From Gymnogyps californianus (taxonomy: Eukaryota; Chordata; Aves; Accipitriformes; Cathartidae), in assembly GCF_018139145.2 (NCBI RefSeq), contig NC_059500.1:37429437-37493436 (forward strand): a DNA stretch of 64,000 nucleotides, written 5' to 3'. The notes below the pieces were generated by a model. It did not search any database. It was not told where the DNA came from and worked only from the letters and a program-made list of their open reading frames with translations. This document shows, one piece after another, positions 49,004 through 61,293 of this stretch (position 1 is its first letter; each line of letters starts with the position of its first letter). A program made the position numbers and the translations under genes.

Positions 49004-49661
49004 TCATAGAATCATAGAATCATAGAACGGTTTGGGGTGGAAGGGACCTTAAAGATCATCTGGTTCCAATTCCCCTGCCATGGGCAGGGACACCTTCCAC
49101 TAGATCAGACTGGTCAAAGCCCCATCCAGCCTGGCCTTGAACACTTCCAGGGAGAGGGCATCCACAGCTTCTCTGGGCAACCTGTTCCAGTGCCTCACCA
49201 CCCTCGCAGTAAAGAATTTCTTCCTAATATCTAATCTAAATCTACCCACTTTCAGTTTTAAACCATTATTCCTCATCCTGTCACTACACTCCCTGATAAA
49301 GAGTCCCTCGCCATCTTTCCTGTAGGCCCCCTTTAAGTACTGGAAGGCTGCTATAAGGTCTCCCTGGAGCCTTCTCTTCTCCAGGCTAAACAATCCCAAC
49401 TCTCTCAGCCTTTCCTCATAGTGGAGGTGCTCCAGCCCTCTGATCATCTTCGTGGCCCTCCTCTGGACTTGCTCCAACAGGTCCATGTCTTTCTTATGCT
49501 GGGGGCCCCAGAGCTGAACACAGTACTCCAGATGGGGTCTCACAAGAGCAGAGTAGAGGGGGAGAATCACCTCCCTCGATCTGCTGGCCACACTTCTTTT
49601 GATGCAGCTCAGGATGCAATTGGCTTTCTGGGCTGCGAGTGCACATTGCTGGCTCATATTC
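49004..49661 (-). mobile_element. 5'-truncated CR1 LINE, ORF2 C-terminus and 3' end
   Basis: The plus strand begins TCATAGAATCATAGAATCATAGAACGG, the reversed CR1 octamer tail, and runs through the 3' UTR and C-terminal ORF2. It breaks at about 49661 after MSQQC in element order. It is the same lineage as the copy at 21235 and looks less decayed. Confidence 0.95.
49100..49661 (-). pseudogene. CR1 ORF2 C-terminal domain, open to its natural stop
   Basis: About 187 codons of CR1 ORF2 C-terminus without stop or frameshift. They include [100 protein letters not shown] and a C-terminal end LDGALTSLI then stop. The frame continues 8 codons into flanking sequence. The reverse transcriptase is missing through 5' truncation, so it is an inactive remnant despite the open frame. 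Confidence 0.88.
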
Positions 49662-51355
49662 ATAGTCACACAAAAGCAATTGGTCATTCTCTCCTAAATA
49701 AACTGCAGACAACATCAGGATATGTAGCAGAAGCTCAGTGTTTGTTACGAAAAAAATCCATGACTCTTAGGTGGTAAAGCGTGGTTACATGTCTTAGGTT
49801 ATCTTTCTTGTTTGTTGTTTTAAGATTTTTGTTTAGTTTAATTTTTTTAATCATCTCATTGTGGTAATTAGAATCCCTGTCTGTGCTGAAGGACTTTTTC
49901 CCTGTATGTCAGTGTTTAGACATGATGTTAGACACATGATCTCATCTTTTCTGTTTTGAAAATACCATTTGTTTTGTTAAATTAAGTCTTACAATGTGTA
50001 GAAGTCATGTGATTGTCCTCTGAAGCCATGTTCAAAAAACATGTGAGACTGTGGAATCTATTTAAGAATTTAGGGGAAAAAATAAAATTTTGGATGACGC
50101 TTAAGCTAACATGTTTTACTTCCCTGTCACAGCAGGTTAACTACATGGTCATAATAATCATAATCATAATCGGTTCAGATAAAAACCACCACACTAAGCT
50201 GTAACAATGTCTGTCCAAGTCCTTAGCACCTAATTTATATTTAAACATAATTCCATAGCTAAACAGGAGCAGATGCTGCTCCAAACTTGGTAAAGAAGAG
50301 CAGAAAGGGCGTGAGAACCACGACTACTGTGTGGTGGGAAGTAAGAACCCCATTGCACTCGGGTTTGTGAAAAATAAGTGCCCATTCACTTAGTGTAATT
50401 TGCTACCGGCCTGGCAAAACCTTGGCTGGTTAGCAGTCCAGACTCTGTTACCAACCAATTCTTCAAGCCAGTTATTGGAGTTAAACTAGCAGCTATGTTT
50501 GCAATAGCAGAGTGATCTGTAGATAAAGATGTAAATTATATTCCAATTTGCAGAGCAACTGATCCTGGTAAGTGACAGCTTTTCTGCAGTCCTTGGCAGA
50601 ACCTGGGTAAAGGCAAGGAATCACTGTTTCAGAAGCAAAGCCAACACTACTAGAAATAATTATCCCTTGCTCTTTCTTTTCCTCTTGTTCGCACTATTTT
50701 CTTCACTTGACCTGATGGAGAACATCCCTAAGAAATAGCGGTTTTTTCTGTGCACTAAGTTAAAACCAACACCTTCAATTTTGTGGTTAGATCAGATGGG
50801 AGCATGGTGTCTAGTGAATAACACTAACAGGTGCTTTTGTTCACTAATTAGAGGTAGACAGAAAACCAAAATTTGGTATTTCTTCAAAGAGGTAGCATTT
50901 GATATGGAAACAAGTGATTCTAACTTTGAGTGGAAAGATCTGGCAGCCAGTGAAGTACTGTAAGTCAGATTCCAAGTATTTTAGACTTTCCCCATGATAA
51001 TATTAAAGGTGTGAATTCCAAGTGAATTTTCTGTCCAAACTTGGTTCTTGCAGAATTCGCTTATATTTCCCTACTGACATTCACTGTCCTTGACATGTCT
51101 TACTCCTTTTATCAGCAATGACTGGCTTCCTGAGCTAGACTGATCTATTGAACTTCATTGTTCTCCTAATTGTTTTCCTTCACTTTAAAATTCTATAAAG
51201 TACTTCAAATAACTTTTTATGTTCTGCAAAGTGAATTTAACATTGGTAAAAGGTGCTCAACCTATAGAACAGTTACAGCATGAGCAGCAATAGTAGCACA
51301 TTAGATCTCCATCACTGCCCTTCTTGTCTATTTAAATTCTGACCCACAGGTAAAG
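49662..51355. other. Unique sequence, no gene seen
   Basis: AT-rich, with a short ATAATC run at 50151-50171. No coding or RNA signal is recognised. Confidence 0.55.
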
Positions 51356-51953
51356 ACCACTGTGGTAAGTTGACCCTGGCTGGACGCCAGGTGCCCACCA
51401 AGCCACTCTATCACTCCCCTCCTCAGCAGGACGAAGGTGGGGAGAAAATAAGATGGAAAAAACCTTGTGGGTCAAGATAAAGGCAGTTTAATAAAGCAAA
51501 AGCAAAGGCCGCGCATGGAAGCAAAGGAAAACAAAATATTTATTCTCTAGTTCCCATCAGCAGGCAATGTCCAGCCACTTCCTGGGAAGTAAGACTTCAG
51601 TATGCGCAGTGGTTGCTTCAGAAGACAAAGGTCGTAATAATGAATGCCCCCCTCCTTCTTCTTTCTCTTAGCTTTTATTGCTGAGGAGATGTCATATGGT
51701 GTGGAATATCCTTTTGGTCAGTTTCAGTCAGCTGTCCTGGCTGTGTCCGCTCCCAGGATCTTGTCCACGCCCAGCCTGCTGGTGAAGGGGGAATGTTGGA
51801 GAGACAGTCTTATTGCTGTGCAAGCACTGCTCAGCAGTAGCCAAAACACTGGTGTGTTATCAGCACTTTTCTAGCTACCAATACAAAGCACAGCACTATG
51901 AGGGCTGCTATGGGGAAAATTAACTCCATCTCAGCCAGACCCCATACAACCGC
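51356..51953 (-). mobile_element. Solo LTR (family A relative, copy 4), minus strand
   Basis: The LTR is 51361-51948 (588 bp). On the minus strand it starts TGTATGGGGTCTGGCTGAGATGG and ends GGTCAACTTACCACA. Flanks are ACCAC (51356-51360) and ACCGC (51949-51953), a 5-bp target duplication with one mismatch. Block order matches the other family A LTRs: GCTGAG(C)AGTGCTT, the GGATATTCC..CATATGAC block, CTGATGGGAA, and CTTTATCTTGACCCAC. Its termini and many positions are distinct, so it is a sister subfamily. It has ATTAAA (complement of 51487-51492) as a poly(A)-type signal and only a decayed CRE (TGACATCT). Confidence 0.88.
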
Positions 51954-52036
51954 TATGAAAAGAATAATTCAGACCAACTGGTTCTTTAGTTCAAGGGAGT
52001 TCTTTTTGAGCCATGGCTACTATAACGTCAATTTGC

Positions 52037-52096
52037 GTATGTGTTTATATACATACTATATATATGTATGTGTCTGTGTATGCATGCGTGTGTATG
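52037..52096. repeat. TA/TG-rich simple sequence
   Basis: TATATACATACTATATATATGT followed by TGTGTCTGTGTATGCATGCGTGTGTATG. Alternating purine-pyrimidine sequence. Confidence 0.8.
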
Positions 52097-55000
52097 AACT
52101 TTAAATGTATACTTTTAAATATGACCTGTCTGTGAGACTAAGTCACAGAAGATCATTTATCAAGTATAGTCTCCTGTCTTCAAAGCAGTGAAAATGAACT
52201 TGTGCTTTCAGTCAACATAAATCACTGAACGGCCACAGCCTTATGAACTTTCTTTGCGTAAGCTTGTTTTTTTAAGAAATTTGTCAGTCTGGCTTTGTAT
52301 ATGGATTTATTTAAGCTACATGATAGACTATATTCATTTGACATGCAGTGGCATGCAGTAAACACAGCCAATAATTTTAGGTAGATAATTAAGATTCTGC
52401 TGTGCATAGTTTTATCTATGTATATCTTGTATATGCTTATTTTAATTTTCAGATTCTCCTGTTCATCAGTTTTGCAGCAGACAGTGCAAAAGCCTTATGT
52501 GTTCTCCTAAACTAGACTTATTGAATGCAGCAGCCTCAGTGGTATATGCATTACATTTCTAATGATAATGCATAACTGGAAAAAGAGAATGGAACAAGTA
52601 AGGGATGTCATTCAGATAAATTCATTTTTTATGCTAACTTCAAGAGGAAATTTTCAGCCTTGTCTAATTTATATAGCCATAAAGGAATGCTAGATTTTTC
52701 TTTGGTTTTTGTTTGTGCAAAAATTCATCTGTTTTTCTTTGCAAATCAGAGAGTGTGGTATGCTTTTCTTGCTAAGAAAAAAAGTATTTGTAATGTTTAA
52801 TAGGAGTATATTTTAGAAGTATATAGCTGTAAAAGCATGTGATGCAGCTATATTTGGGCACCTTTTTCAATTTTTTTAAACTCTTAGTAAATAAGCACAT
52901 TCATATGCACATATATTTATGTATTTAAGATTTCAGAAAATACTGTTTTAAACCTGTAAAAATAAACAGAACAGAAAAGTCAAGAAATGGAACATAATAG
53001 GGCACTAAACACTAAATGTGACCACTCTAAGTGCTATTGACAGCCAAAAAGCTTAGTGTATTTTTAAGTGACCCCCAGTTCTTGGTCACTTCTATTTTTA
53101 CTGCCTGCCTGGTGACACTAAAAACTAAGGTGCACTCACTATATTTGCTTTACAGTGTCTGTTAAGTTGTATTAAGAGTTTTACCCCTATTCTAGATGTG
53201 TTGTGCAGAAAGACTTTATCACCATTTTATTTAACACTGTCCAGTAATGACTATTTCGCTCTGGCAACTTGGGCTACCTCCTTGCAGACAGACATTGGTT
53301 TCTCCTCATGTAATAGAAGGGTAGAAACATTAGCTTGGCATTGAAGGGATTAATGGTGCTCAGGGAGTTTTTTGTGGCTGCATGTGGTAATAGGCAGGTA
53401 ATGCATTGAGCACACCTATACCAGAGGGGAAAGGAAAACTATCACATTGCTGGAATAGTCAAATGAAAAGAAGCATTGGGCCTAAGTTAGGAAGCAGATG
53501 GTCTCAGGAAAGGAATATGGTGGACTGATGTCCTGAAAGAAGAGAGAATCAAAAGACTTGAAGTCACTAAAAGCTCAAGTTCAGGTATGTTGGAGCTAAA
53601 TTCAATCTGTACATTTTATTCAGATGTTGCTGGAAGAGTTTAGGGAGGCACTTGCAATATGCTAAAAAAAAGTAGAATGGAAGAGGCTGTTAAGGAGGAG
53701 GTATGTTCTAGCTTATGGCAGAGCTACAGAAAAGATTGTCCAGTGTGTCGGCTAGGATAATAGCTGACAGAGGGAGCTGGAGGTGCAGTGGTGTTGTAAA
53801 TCTCTGTCTAGGGTGGGCTGCAGACTAAATAATAGCTGCTCTCCTTTGCCAGTCCATGGACAGTCCATTCAGTGGAAGTTTACAGACAAAGTTAAACTGC
53901 AGAGAGTTAGTGCTGTGCATGTGCCTCTGTAAATTCCACATAGCACTACTGGGGTCTTGAGGTAGCAAAGTACTTAAGCAATGCTGACCCTGTCTCTCTT
54001 ATCATGGGAGAAGAGAAGAGAACAAGGTCCTCTCTGCTTGTTTTGTGCCTGTGCTCTTGTTATGGACATGTTATAGATACTGAATTGTTGCAGTTTTAAT
54101 GAAATGTTTGCCTGTGATGGAAGGTCTTATAGCAGATCTGCACAAGAAAGGATGCTGACTTGGAGGTAAAACTTTAAGAAGAGAATGCAACTGGGTCACA
54201 CTGGGTATACGTCTTCTAAAAGTTTCTCCTCTTAATCAAAACAATGCCAGTGCAAGGTATGTATTCAGGTCTTAATAGATATTCCTTTTGCTTGTTTTAG
54301 TGAGAGCTTTAGCCTTTTCCAAAGTACTGCAGCTTGATCTAATGCTTATTTTTCTGGTGCAGGAGACTAAAATGTGACAGCTTTAAAACAAAAACTTTTG
54401 GTTGATGATATCCCACTGCTGTTGTGATGTGACAGTTTAAAACAAAGTCTGAATCCCATTTACAATTAGAGGACTTCTTTAAGAAATACCTTAGTTGATC
54501 TACAATATTTCCAGGTTGTTCTGATGAGTAAATACAGTGCAGCTCTCAGGTTTGGTATAGTAACTGCAAATGATCAGTTACCCAGTAACTGATTAAACAG
54601 TAATGCAGTCTATGCTATTGTAATGCAGATGGAGCCAGATAGGTGGAAGATTTGTGATCTGTCATTTTTTTTGTTTCTAAAGAAATACAAGCTCTGAGTT
54701 TCACATAATTTCATGAATATTAAACTTAATATCTTGTGTCCAATACTTCAGTGAGTATCACTGTTCTTCTAGCATATATCAGCTGATAGCCTTGCAATAC
54801 TAATACTACGAATGAGCTTCATAGAAAATATCTTAGTATTGATACCAAACTGACAAGAGGTACTTTCAGAAATGAATGCTCAATAATCACGTGATAGTGT
54901 TTATAATCTAAGTTTTCAAAACTGATTATCCTTACTTGCTCAAATGAATGGTTGCTTTGTAGCACTACATAGAGATCCAAACCCTAGCAAAGTAGAAAGA

Positions 55001-57637
55001 TGCATCAGTGTTCTTCAGCTACATGCTGATTTCAGAACTTTCCAATAAACACCACTAGTAGAATACAATATATACGTGCTTAAATTTTATGGAGTATAAT
55101 ATAAACTTTATTCCACTGCTGTTGTAAGAACAGATGGTAGCTCAGGCTGACTGCCAAAAGACTGTCTCATCCGTGAATATTTTTCATATGTTCAGTGTCG
55201 TATGCTTGCTTCATTAAAAAGAATATCAAATGTGATTCACATTTGGTGTGAACAGTGCTTGGAAGGCATTCCTAGCAGAGGATGATCTTTGGGATAACTG
55301 CTGTTCACGGAACTGCTCCCATAGTGTTAGATGATAATACTAGTGAAAAGGATCCTACTCTCAAAGCGCTAGAAATGGAAAAATGTGTCTTGATACATTA
55401 ATAATTGAAATAATTAGAAATATAAGAGTTATCTAAATTGAACAGATTTTTGTTTTAATCTCTCTCAGGGATCTGTAGCTTTCTCTTAGGCCTTGTGATC
55501 CCTCACTGCTATAGCAAGCAAGTTGGAGTCAGTAACTTAACAAGGCCATTTCAAAGCCTGACTCTTGAAACACTGCTGTACCACAACCTAGGGACTGTAG
55601 GATGAGCTATAGCTATGGGTTTGAGTTGTGATTCTCAGACTGTGAAGGCTGGTGGTGTAGGCTTACTGCAATTCAGAATGTGGCTCAGGTGTGTGTAAGA
55701 ACTGGTCTTAGAGACTGTAAACTTGACAATTTTTCCACAAATTTGGTCACAATTGTTGTTACATTTCATCCTCACAATTATGCGTGGGAAGGGATGTTTT
55801 TTCTATTGAATATAACGAGTCACCTAATGAGTACCTTTAGCCAGAAGCTTCAGTAGCCAGCTACCTGCTTAAAAATCTTTTAAGTAAAACAAGTTTATTT
55901 TAAGTCCTGAACAAGCCAGTGCATTTTGGGAGATAAAATGAGTTTGCTTTTTAAAGTTGTAAGACGTGATGACAGAATTCAGCCTGGCTGTTACAACGCA
56001 CAACCCAAACATTTTGCTGTGAAATGGAAGTGTATAGCAAATTTGGGTCAAAGGATTCTGGGGCAATAGCACTCCTTGTGTAGTTCTGTCCCCTAAAAGC
56101 CCCCAGTAGTCTTTTTGAACTCCCCTTAAACATATGTGAAATCCACCCACTCCTCATGGCACTTTCTGTTAGCCTTATCAGCTTCCCACCCTCATTTTCT
56201 ACATTCAGTAATTTCTCACGTCATGTCCAGTAGTTCCTCATATGCTGTGCAGTTAGCTAAACTTCAGGCATAGCTGTCTGTCTGCTTACTGTAACACTTG
56301 CCTTCATTACTGAATCTGAAACTTAACTGATAGGATGGAAATGCTGCTGAACAGAACGGATTGCAGCTGAAGCAGTTTCCACCTACGCACAGTATCTACT
56401 TTATGACTTTATGGACATTCAGCTATTTTGTGAAGTGATGCTATTAGATTAGATATGTGGAAGTACCCCAGTTCTTGAAAATCTGTAGCTGCTACAGGCA
56501 TAACAAGAGAGCTTTATAAAGCTGTTGCAGCTAAAGTTTGCCAAAGTGGCGAAGTGTTAAATCATGACATGGGTGTTAAACCATGAGAAGCAGAAAGACC
56601 CTTTTCTAACGGCTACATTAAGACTGTAGGAGTAGGGGAAACTCTAACTACAATGCTAGTCTTGCTACTATTCAGTCTCCCTGCTGTTCTAGGTGCTGGT
56701 GCTTTGTAGTATCCTAATTGTCAGCTTGTCATGTTCCTCTGTGACTGTGAAGCAAATACCTCTGTCAGGTTTGCATTTTTCTCTCTTTCCTGATTACCTG
56801 TTTGTTAACTCATTCCGCATTCTTTACTCTTTTATTGCTATTGGTGAAGGTAGGAAGACGCTTGATACAGAGGATCTGCTTTTTCTGCTCTGGGCTCACT
56901 GAAGTCCTACGAAGACTGTGATTTATACAACTCCCCACTCAAGCTTTTCATGGTTCAAAGTTATCTTACACGCAATTAAAGAATAGGTGCCTGGGGATTA
57001 ATTTAGTATCTTTTGTGCGTGCTCTCATAGCAACAGTCATTTTGCCATTACATAAATGATTTATATTCCTGTAATAATCATTGCTTGAAATTAATGGCAT
57101 GGTTTCCATGACTTATTCTGTTTCCTTGTTTCATTCTGTGTCATACTTTCTGCAGAAGATGACAGCATGAATATCCTGTCAGATAACTATTATTAATATT
57201 AGCAGTTTATCTAATTTGCACAATTTCTTCACACTTTAGCAACATCATAATAAGTATTACAGCCTGGCCAACTTGTCAAGTTAAGGAGAAAAAGATTGTG
57301 CTGCGCTTGTCATAGAAGGTGTCTTCAGTAATCTGTAAGGAAAATTCAGAATGAGAATGAAAATGAAAATATCTAGTTAGTTTTGATGAACTGTATCACT
57401 TGGTTTGTTACTGAAGTAAACTACATCTCTAAAAATTTCTCAAATTGGTACACATTGTGTGAATTAGAGCTTTTTAATGTCATGATTGACAACTATTGTC
57501 TCATTTGCTAAAGTTTTTCTACAGGTAATTATAGCATGAATCTGGAACCCCAAATGTCAGAAACACAGAAGATATTCTATGGAAAGCTTCAACTCAACTG
57601 CACCTTTTTTTACACATCTATTTTCAGACTATATATA

Positions 57638-57651
57638 TTTTTTTTTTTTTT
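57638..57651. repeat. Poly(T) run followed by C-rich run
   Basis: Fourteen T, then CTTCCCCCC. Confidence 0.85.
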
Positions 57652-59720
57652 CTTCCCCCCAGACTAAAGTTCCCTAGACTGGGTGAATATTGTGAAGGAT
57701 TATATGTTATACTTCTTGGCTAACTCTTCTCCCTCTGTAGTCTTGTCTGCTTGAGAAACACTTAGGCACCATCATTTCCTTCTGTGGAGCACAATGTAAT
57801 CTATCTCTCAGTGAAAAAGACCAGTTAATTATCATGCCGTAATTAGACCTAGATATACAAATGTGAAACTGTAATTAATATAAATAACAATGGTTACGTG
57901 TATCTAGACCATTCTCCCATGCTTGACAGTGTCTGATAGTGGATGTGAAGGAAAGACTACAAAAACAGTGGAAAATTGCATGTAGCAGCGCTCTCCTAGT
58001 CTCCAGTGACTTGTGGTGTAGGAACTCCTGAGGCAGGGGTGGTGTCTGTTGCGTCTAGCAGCTTTTTCTTGCTTGGATCTGTCAAGCTGCTTTTTGAACC
58101 AGTCTGCTAGTACTGTGGCAAGTGTCTGAAGATCCATCCCCAGTTTACCTTGCGCCTCCTGTACAAGAAGGCCACTCTTTTGCAGAAAACACCAGAAAGC
58201 TTTGGGAGTCCTTGTCATAAAATTCAGTGAAGGCTAAAGTAACTGGACAGATTGACAGTAAAAAAGTTGAAGAGCTGTTAAACTCGCACTTCTGACCTAA
58301 GTGTGTAAGCTGCAAATCACTGTAATATAAGAGTCCTGGAGAATATTATACTTACCCTTTGCTTAATTTTCTGAAGATAACTGGCTGTTGTGTGGGATGC
58401 CAGGCTAGGTGAACCTCTGATCTGACTTAAGGGACTATAATCCTACCAAAAGACACCGTGAAGGCAGTTGTTCGCCAACTTGATTGTATAGGGCCCTGTC
58501 ACTCAGTCTGACCTTCTTCCATCACCTTTCCCAGGCTGGTTATTTGAATTAAACAGCATCCTACTTCTACACAACACATTCCATATTTACTATCTCATGT
58601 TGCTCTCTGTCTTTTATTTTTGTTGTAAATTATCCTTTTTTTGAGAGGGGTGTGGAAAAATCAAAACTGCGTGAGTTATTAGACATGCAGTCAGTGGAAA
58701 AGTGAAGCCTGAAGTGGAAACTAGGGAAGAAATAGCCTTAAATAAACTCTCTACAAATTGCTTTTCAGTCAATATTAGATAAGGAGACATCAGCAACTGT
58801 TAGACGTACTGGGAGAAGCATACATTAAAAATCTAATATTAGATGTGCCAATGCCACATTTATTCATTAAACCAGCAGGAATTCACACAGTGGTATGATG
58901 TGGAATTTAGCCTTTTTACCTCTGTTAACTTAATTATGTGAACTGTGAACTAACCTTCACACTTCCAGATGCATTGTATATCGAGAAAATGCTTTCAGAG
59001 AAGCACCTACTTGTATCTAATGCTACTGTTGCTGTTAGAACTACTAAAAGCAATGGAGACTCTATATTAAATAGTGTTCAATCTTAACTGGTTTATCTGA
59101 CTTCCACTTGGCAAAAGTGAAACTGAAGACCATACTGCAGTCTGTCTGCTGATCTATAACTATTAGGTACCTAATGAACCTTGAGTTAATACTAATTTAA
59201 AATACAGATAAAGTAACATGTTGAAAAAAAAATTCGGTTAATAGCATGTTATCTATACTTAATACTGTTCTCCCATATTAGTTTACTTTATGAAGTATAT
59301 TATTTGTGTTCACACGAGTTATTAAGTCTAATAGAATAGGTAAATTAGATGGGGATATTCCTTTTTTAATCACATTTTGAAAGAATACCAAATATACAGA
59401 ACCCAATCAAAACACTCCATTGACCATTCCTTAAGAATGCCGATTAAAGAGATATATTCTGTTCTTGTCTTCCTGCTTTCAAAAGAAAAGGATAACATAA
59501 GCTGTCTGTCAAGGGATGAAACAGGAGGACTGATAGTTGGCTTTCCACCCTGGTACGGAAATCTAAGTAGAATCTCTCAAGCTTTAGACAACTCTGGTGT
59601 GCTAGGAGAAGTTCAGCACAGGCTTCCTTAAGCAAATATTTCCTTAAGTATAAAGAATAACTATCCGTAAAATGTTTCAGTACAAGAGTAACTTTACTGG
59701 GTAGATACTTATATGCCTTC

Positions 59721-60150
59721 TGTCCTGTGCTGGTTTTGGCTGGGGTAGAGTTAGTTTTCTTCATAGTAGCTAGTATGGGGCTATGTTTTGGATTTGTGCT
59801 GGAAACAGTGTTGATAATTCAGGGATGTTGTCGTTATTGCTGAGCAGTGCTTACACAGAGTCAAGGTCTTTTCTGCTCCTCACACCGCCCCGCCAGCAAG
59901 TAGACTGGGAGTACACAAGAAGTTGGGTGGAGACACAGCTGGGACAGCTGACCCCAACTGACCAAAGGGATATTCCATAACATATGACATCATGTTCATC
60001 AATAAACTAGGAAGAAGGTTGACTGGGGGGCCACTGCTCGGGGACTGGCTGGGCATTGGTTGGTTGGTGATAAGGAATTGTTTTCATTTGCCTCACTTGC
60101 CTTTCTTGGGTTTTATTTCTCTCTCTTTGTTATTTTCCTTTTCATTACAA

Positions 60151-60192
<42 letters not shown>

Positions 60193-60344
60193 GTATTTCA
60201 ATTATTAAACTCTTCTTATCTCAACCCATGAGTTTTCTCACTTTTACCCTTCCAATTCTCCTCTTCCCATCCTTCTCGGGGGGGGAGTGAGCGAGCAGCT
60301 CTGTGGTGCTTAGTTGCTGGCTGGGGTTAAACCATGACATGTCC
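59721..60344 (+). mobile_element. Solo LTR (family A, copy 3) with perfect 5-bp target duplication
   Basis: The LTR is 59726-60339 (614 bp), TGTGCTGGTTTTGGCTGGGG to GGTTAAACCATGACA. TGTCC at 59721-59725 repeats exactly at 60340-60344. The 5' about 250 bp and 3' about 110 bp align with copies 1 and 2. The middle (about 60005-60205) is unrelated to theirs: GGGGACTGGCTGGGCATTGG, a T-rich stretch, an ATT microsatellite and ATTAAA at 60204-60209. The CRE is TGACATCA (CpG lost) and there is no TATAAA at the matching place. This is a distinct structural variant of the family. Confidence 0.93.
60151..60192. repeat. (ATT)14 microsatellite inside the LTR
   Basis: Forty-two bases of uninterrupted ATT. 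It produces artificial poly-Ile and poly-Tyr frames. Confidence 0.95.
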
Positions 60345-61293
60345 TTACACTGTTTCTTACCTAAAGCATTCACAAAACTTCTTTTGAAAGAAAGGATGGG
60401 AAAAGTTGAGACACTGTAAAAGGAGTTTACAGGTCAGGAAGTTCTGATAAATTATCTCTTAGTTCATTACCAGATAGACAATCACTCTGGTTTTGATGCA
60501 GAGAAAGTAGATGCAGGGTAGGTTAGTTTCTTATTTTTGAACTCAGGAAAACTGGTCTTCCAAGTCTCAGTAAAGGTTTTGGAGATTGAATATGTTCGTA
60601 AACTCTCCACAGTTGTTCTCATCTATACTGCAGGGCAGCTGTTGTCCACCTTTTGCTGGCACTAGAACAGAAAGGGTTAGACATTATTGCTTTGTTTGAC
60701 AGCATAAAACTCTGCTTTTAATGCTAAATCTGCAGTCAATCTTTAAAACTAGTTGAAGCCTAAGTTTTCTGGCCTACATATGCCATGACATGAAAACTGA
60801 CACTCAGCCTTTTAGGGAGTAATATTATGAAAAGGTTTTCTAGAAGAAGTCTTGATCAAGTTCAGTGTTACCTGTGAAATACAGGTGTCAGTGGGCAGGC
60901 TGATGGAGCAATTTTCTTAAATTTGGCATTGCTCACCGACCCAGATAAGTGAGGCTGTTCTTCCTTTCTGCTCCCATGACACCTCCCAGTTATGGAGCTG
61001 GTGTCACTACAAAGAATAGTAATTTGGCTTCTATGTTTTATTATGCTATATTGCCTCACTCTTTCCTACTTTCTACATAACAGCAGGATATAACTGGTTA
61101 TCTAGCTCATGGTTCTCCAGGTGTAAGTAATGAACAGGGAGAACTGCCATGAAACATGCTGAAATAATGGTCATCTTTGCAGAAAACTGTCACTCAAAAG
61201 AAAGACCTGGGAAACCCCTTCCACTTTGGGACTGTGAATACCTCAGTCTGATATTTGATCCCTACTTGGGCATGAGGCTGGTGGGAAGCTTGG
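60345..61293. other. Unique sequence, no gene seen
   Basis: Short spacer between two solo LTRs. No recognisable feature. Confidence 0.55.

Larger units (their letters stand above)
51954..59720. other. 7.8 kb of mostly unique sequence, no gene seen
   Basis: Includes a TG/TA-rich simple tract (52037-52096), a T14 run (57638-57651) and a slightly GC-richer patch with a 104-codon minus-strand frame (57904-58218) that matches nothing I know. No CR1 or LTR is recognised. Confidence 0.5.

Noticed and set aside
56548..56590. AAATCATGACA...GTTAAACCATGAG resembling the end of the family A LTR twice
   Set aside because: The match is only about 12 bases with no LTR sequence upstream; probably chance.
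59992..60290. Two overlapping frames with runs of Ile and Tyr
   Set aside because: They translate the (ATT)n microsatellite inside a solo LTR; not proteins.
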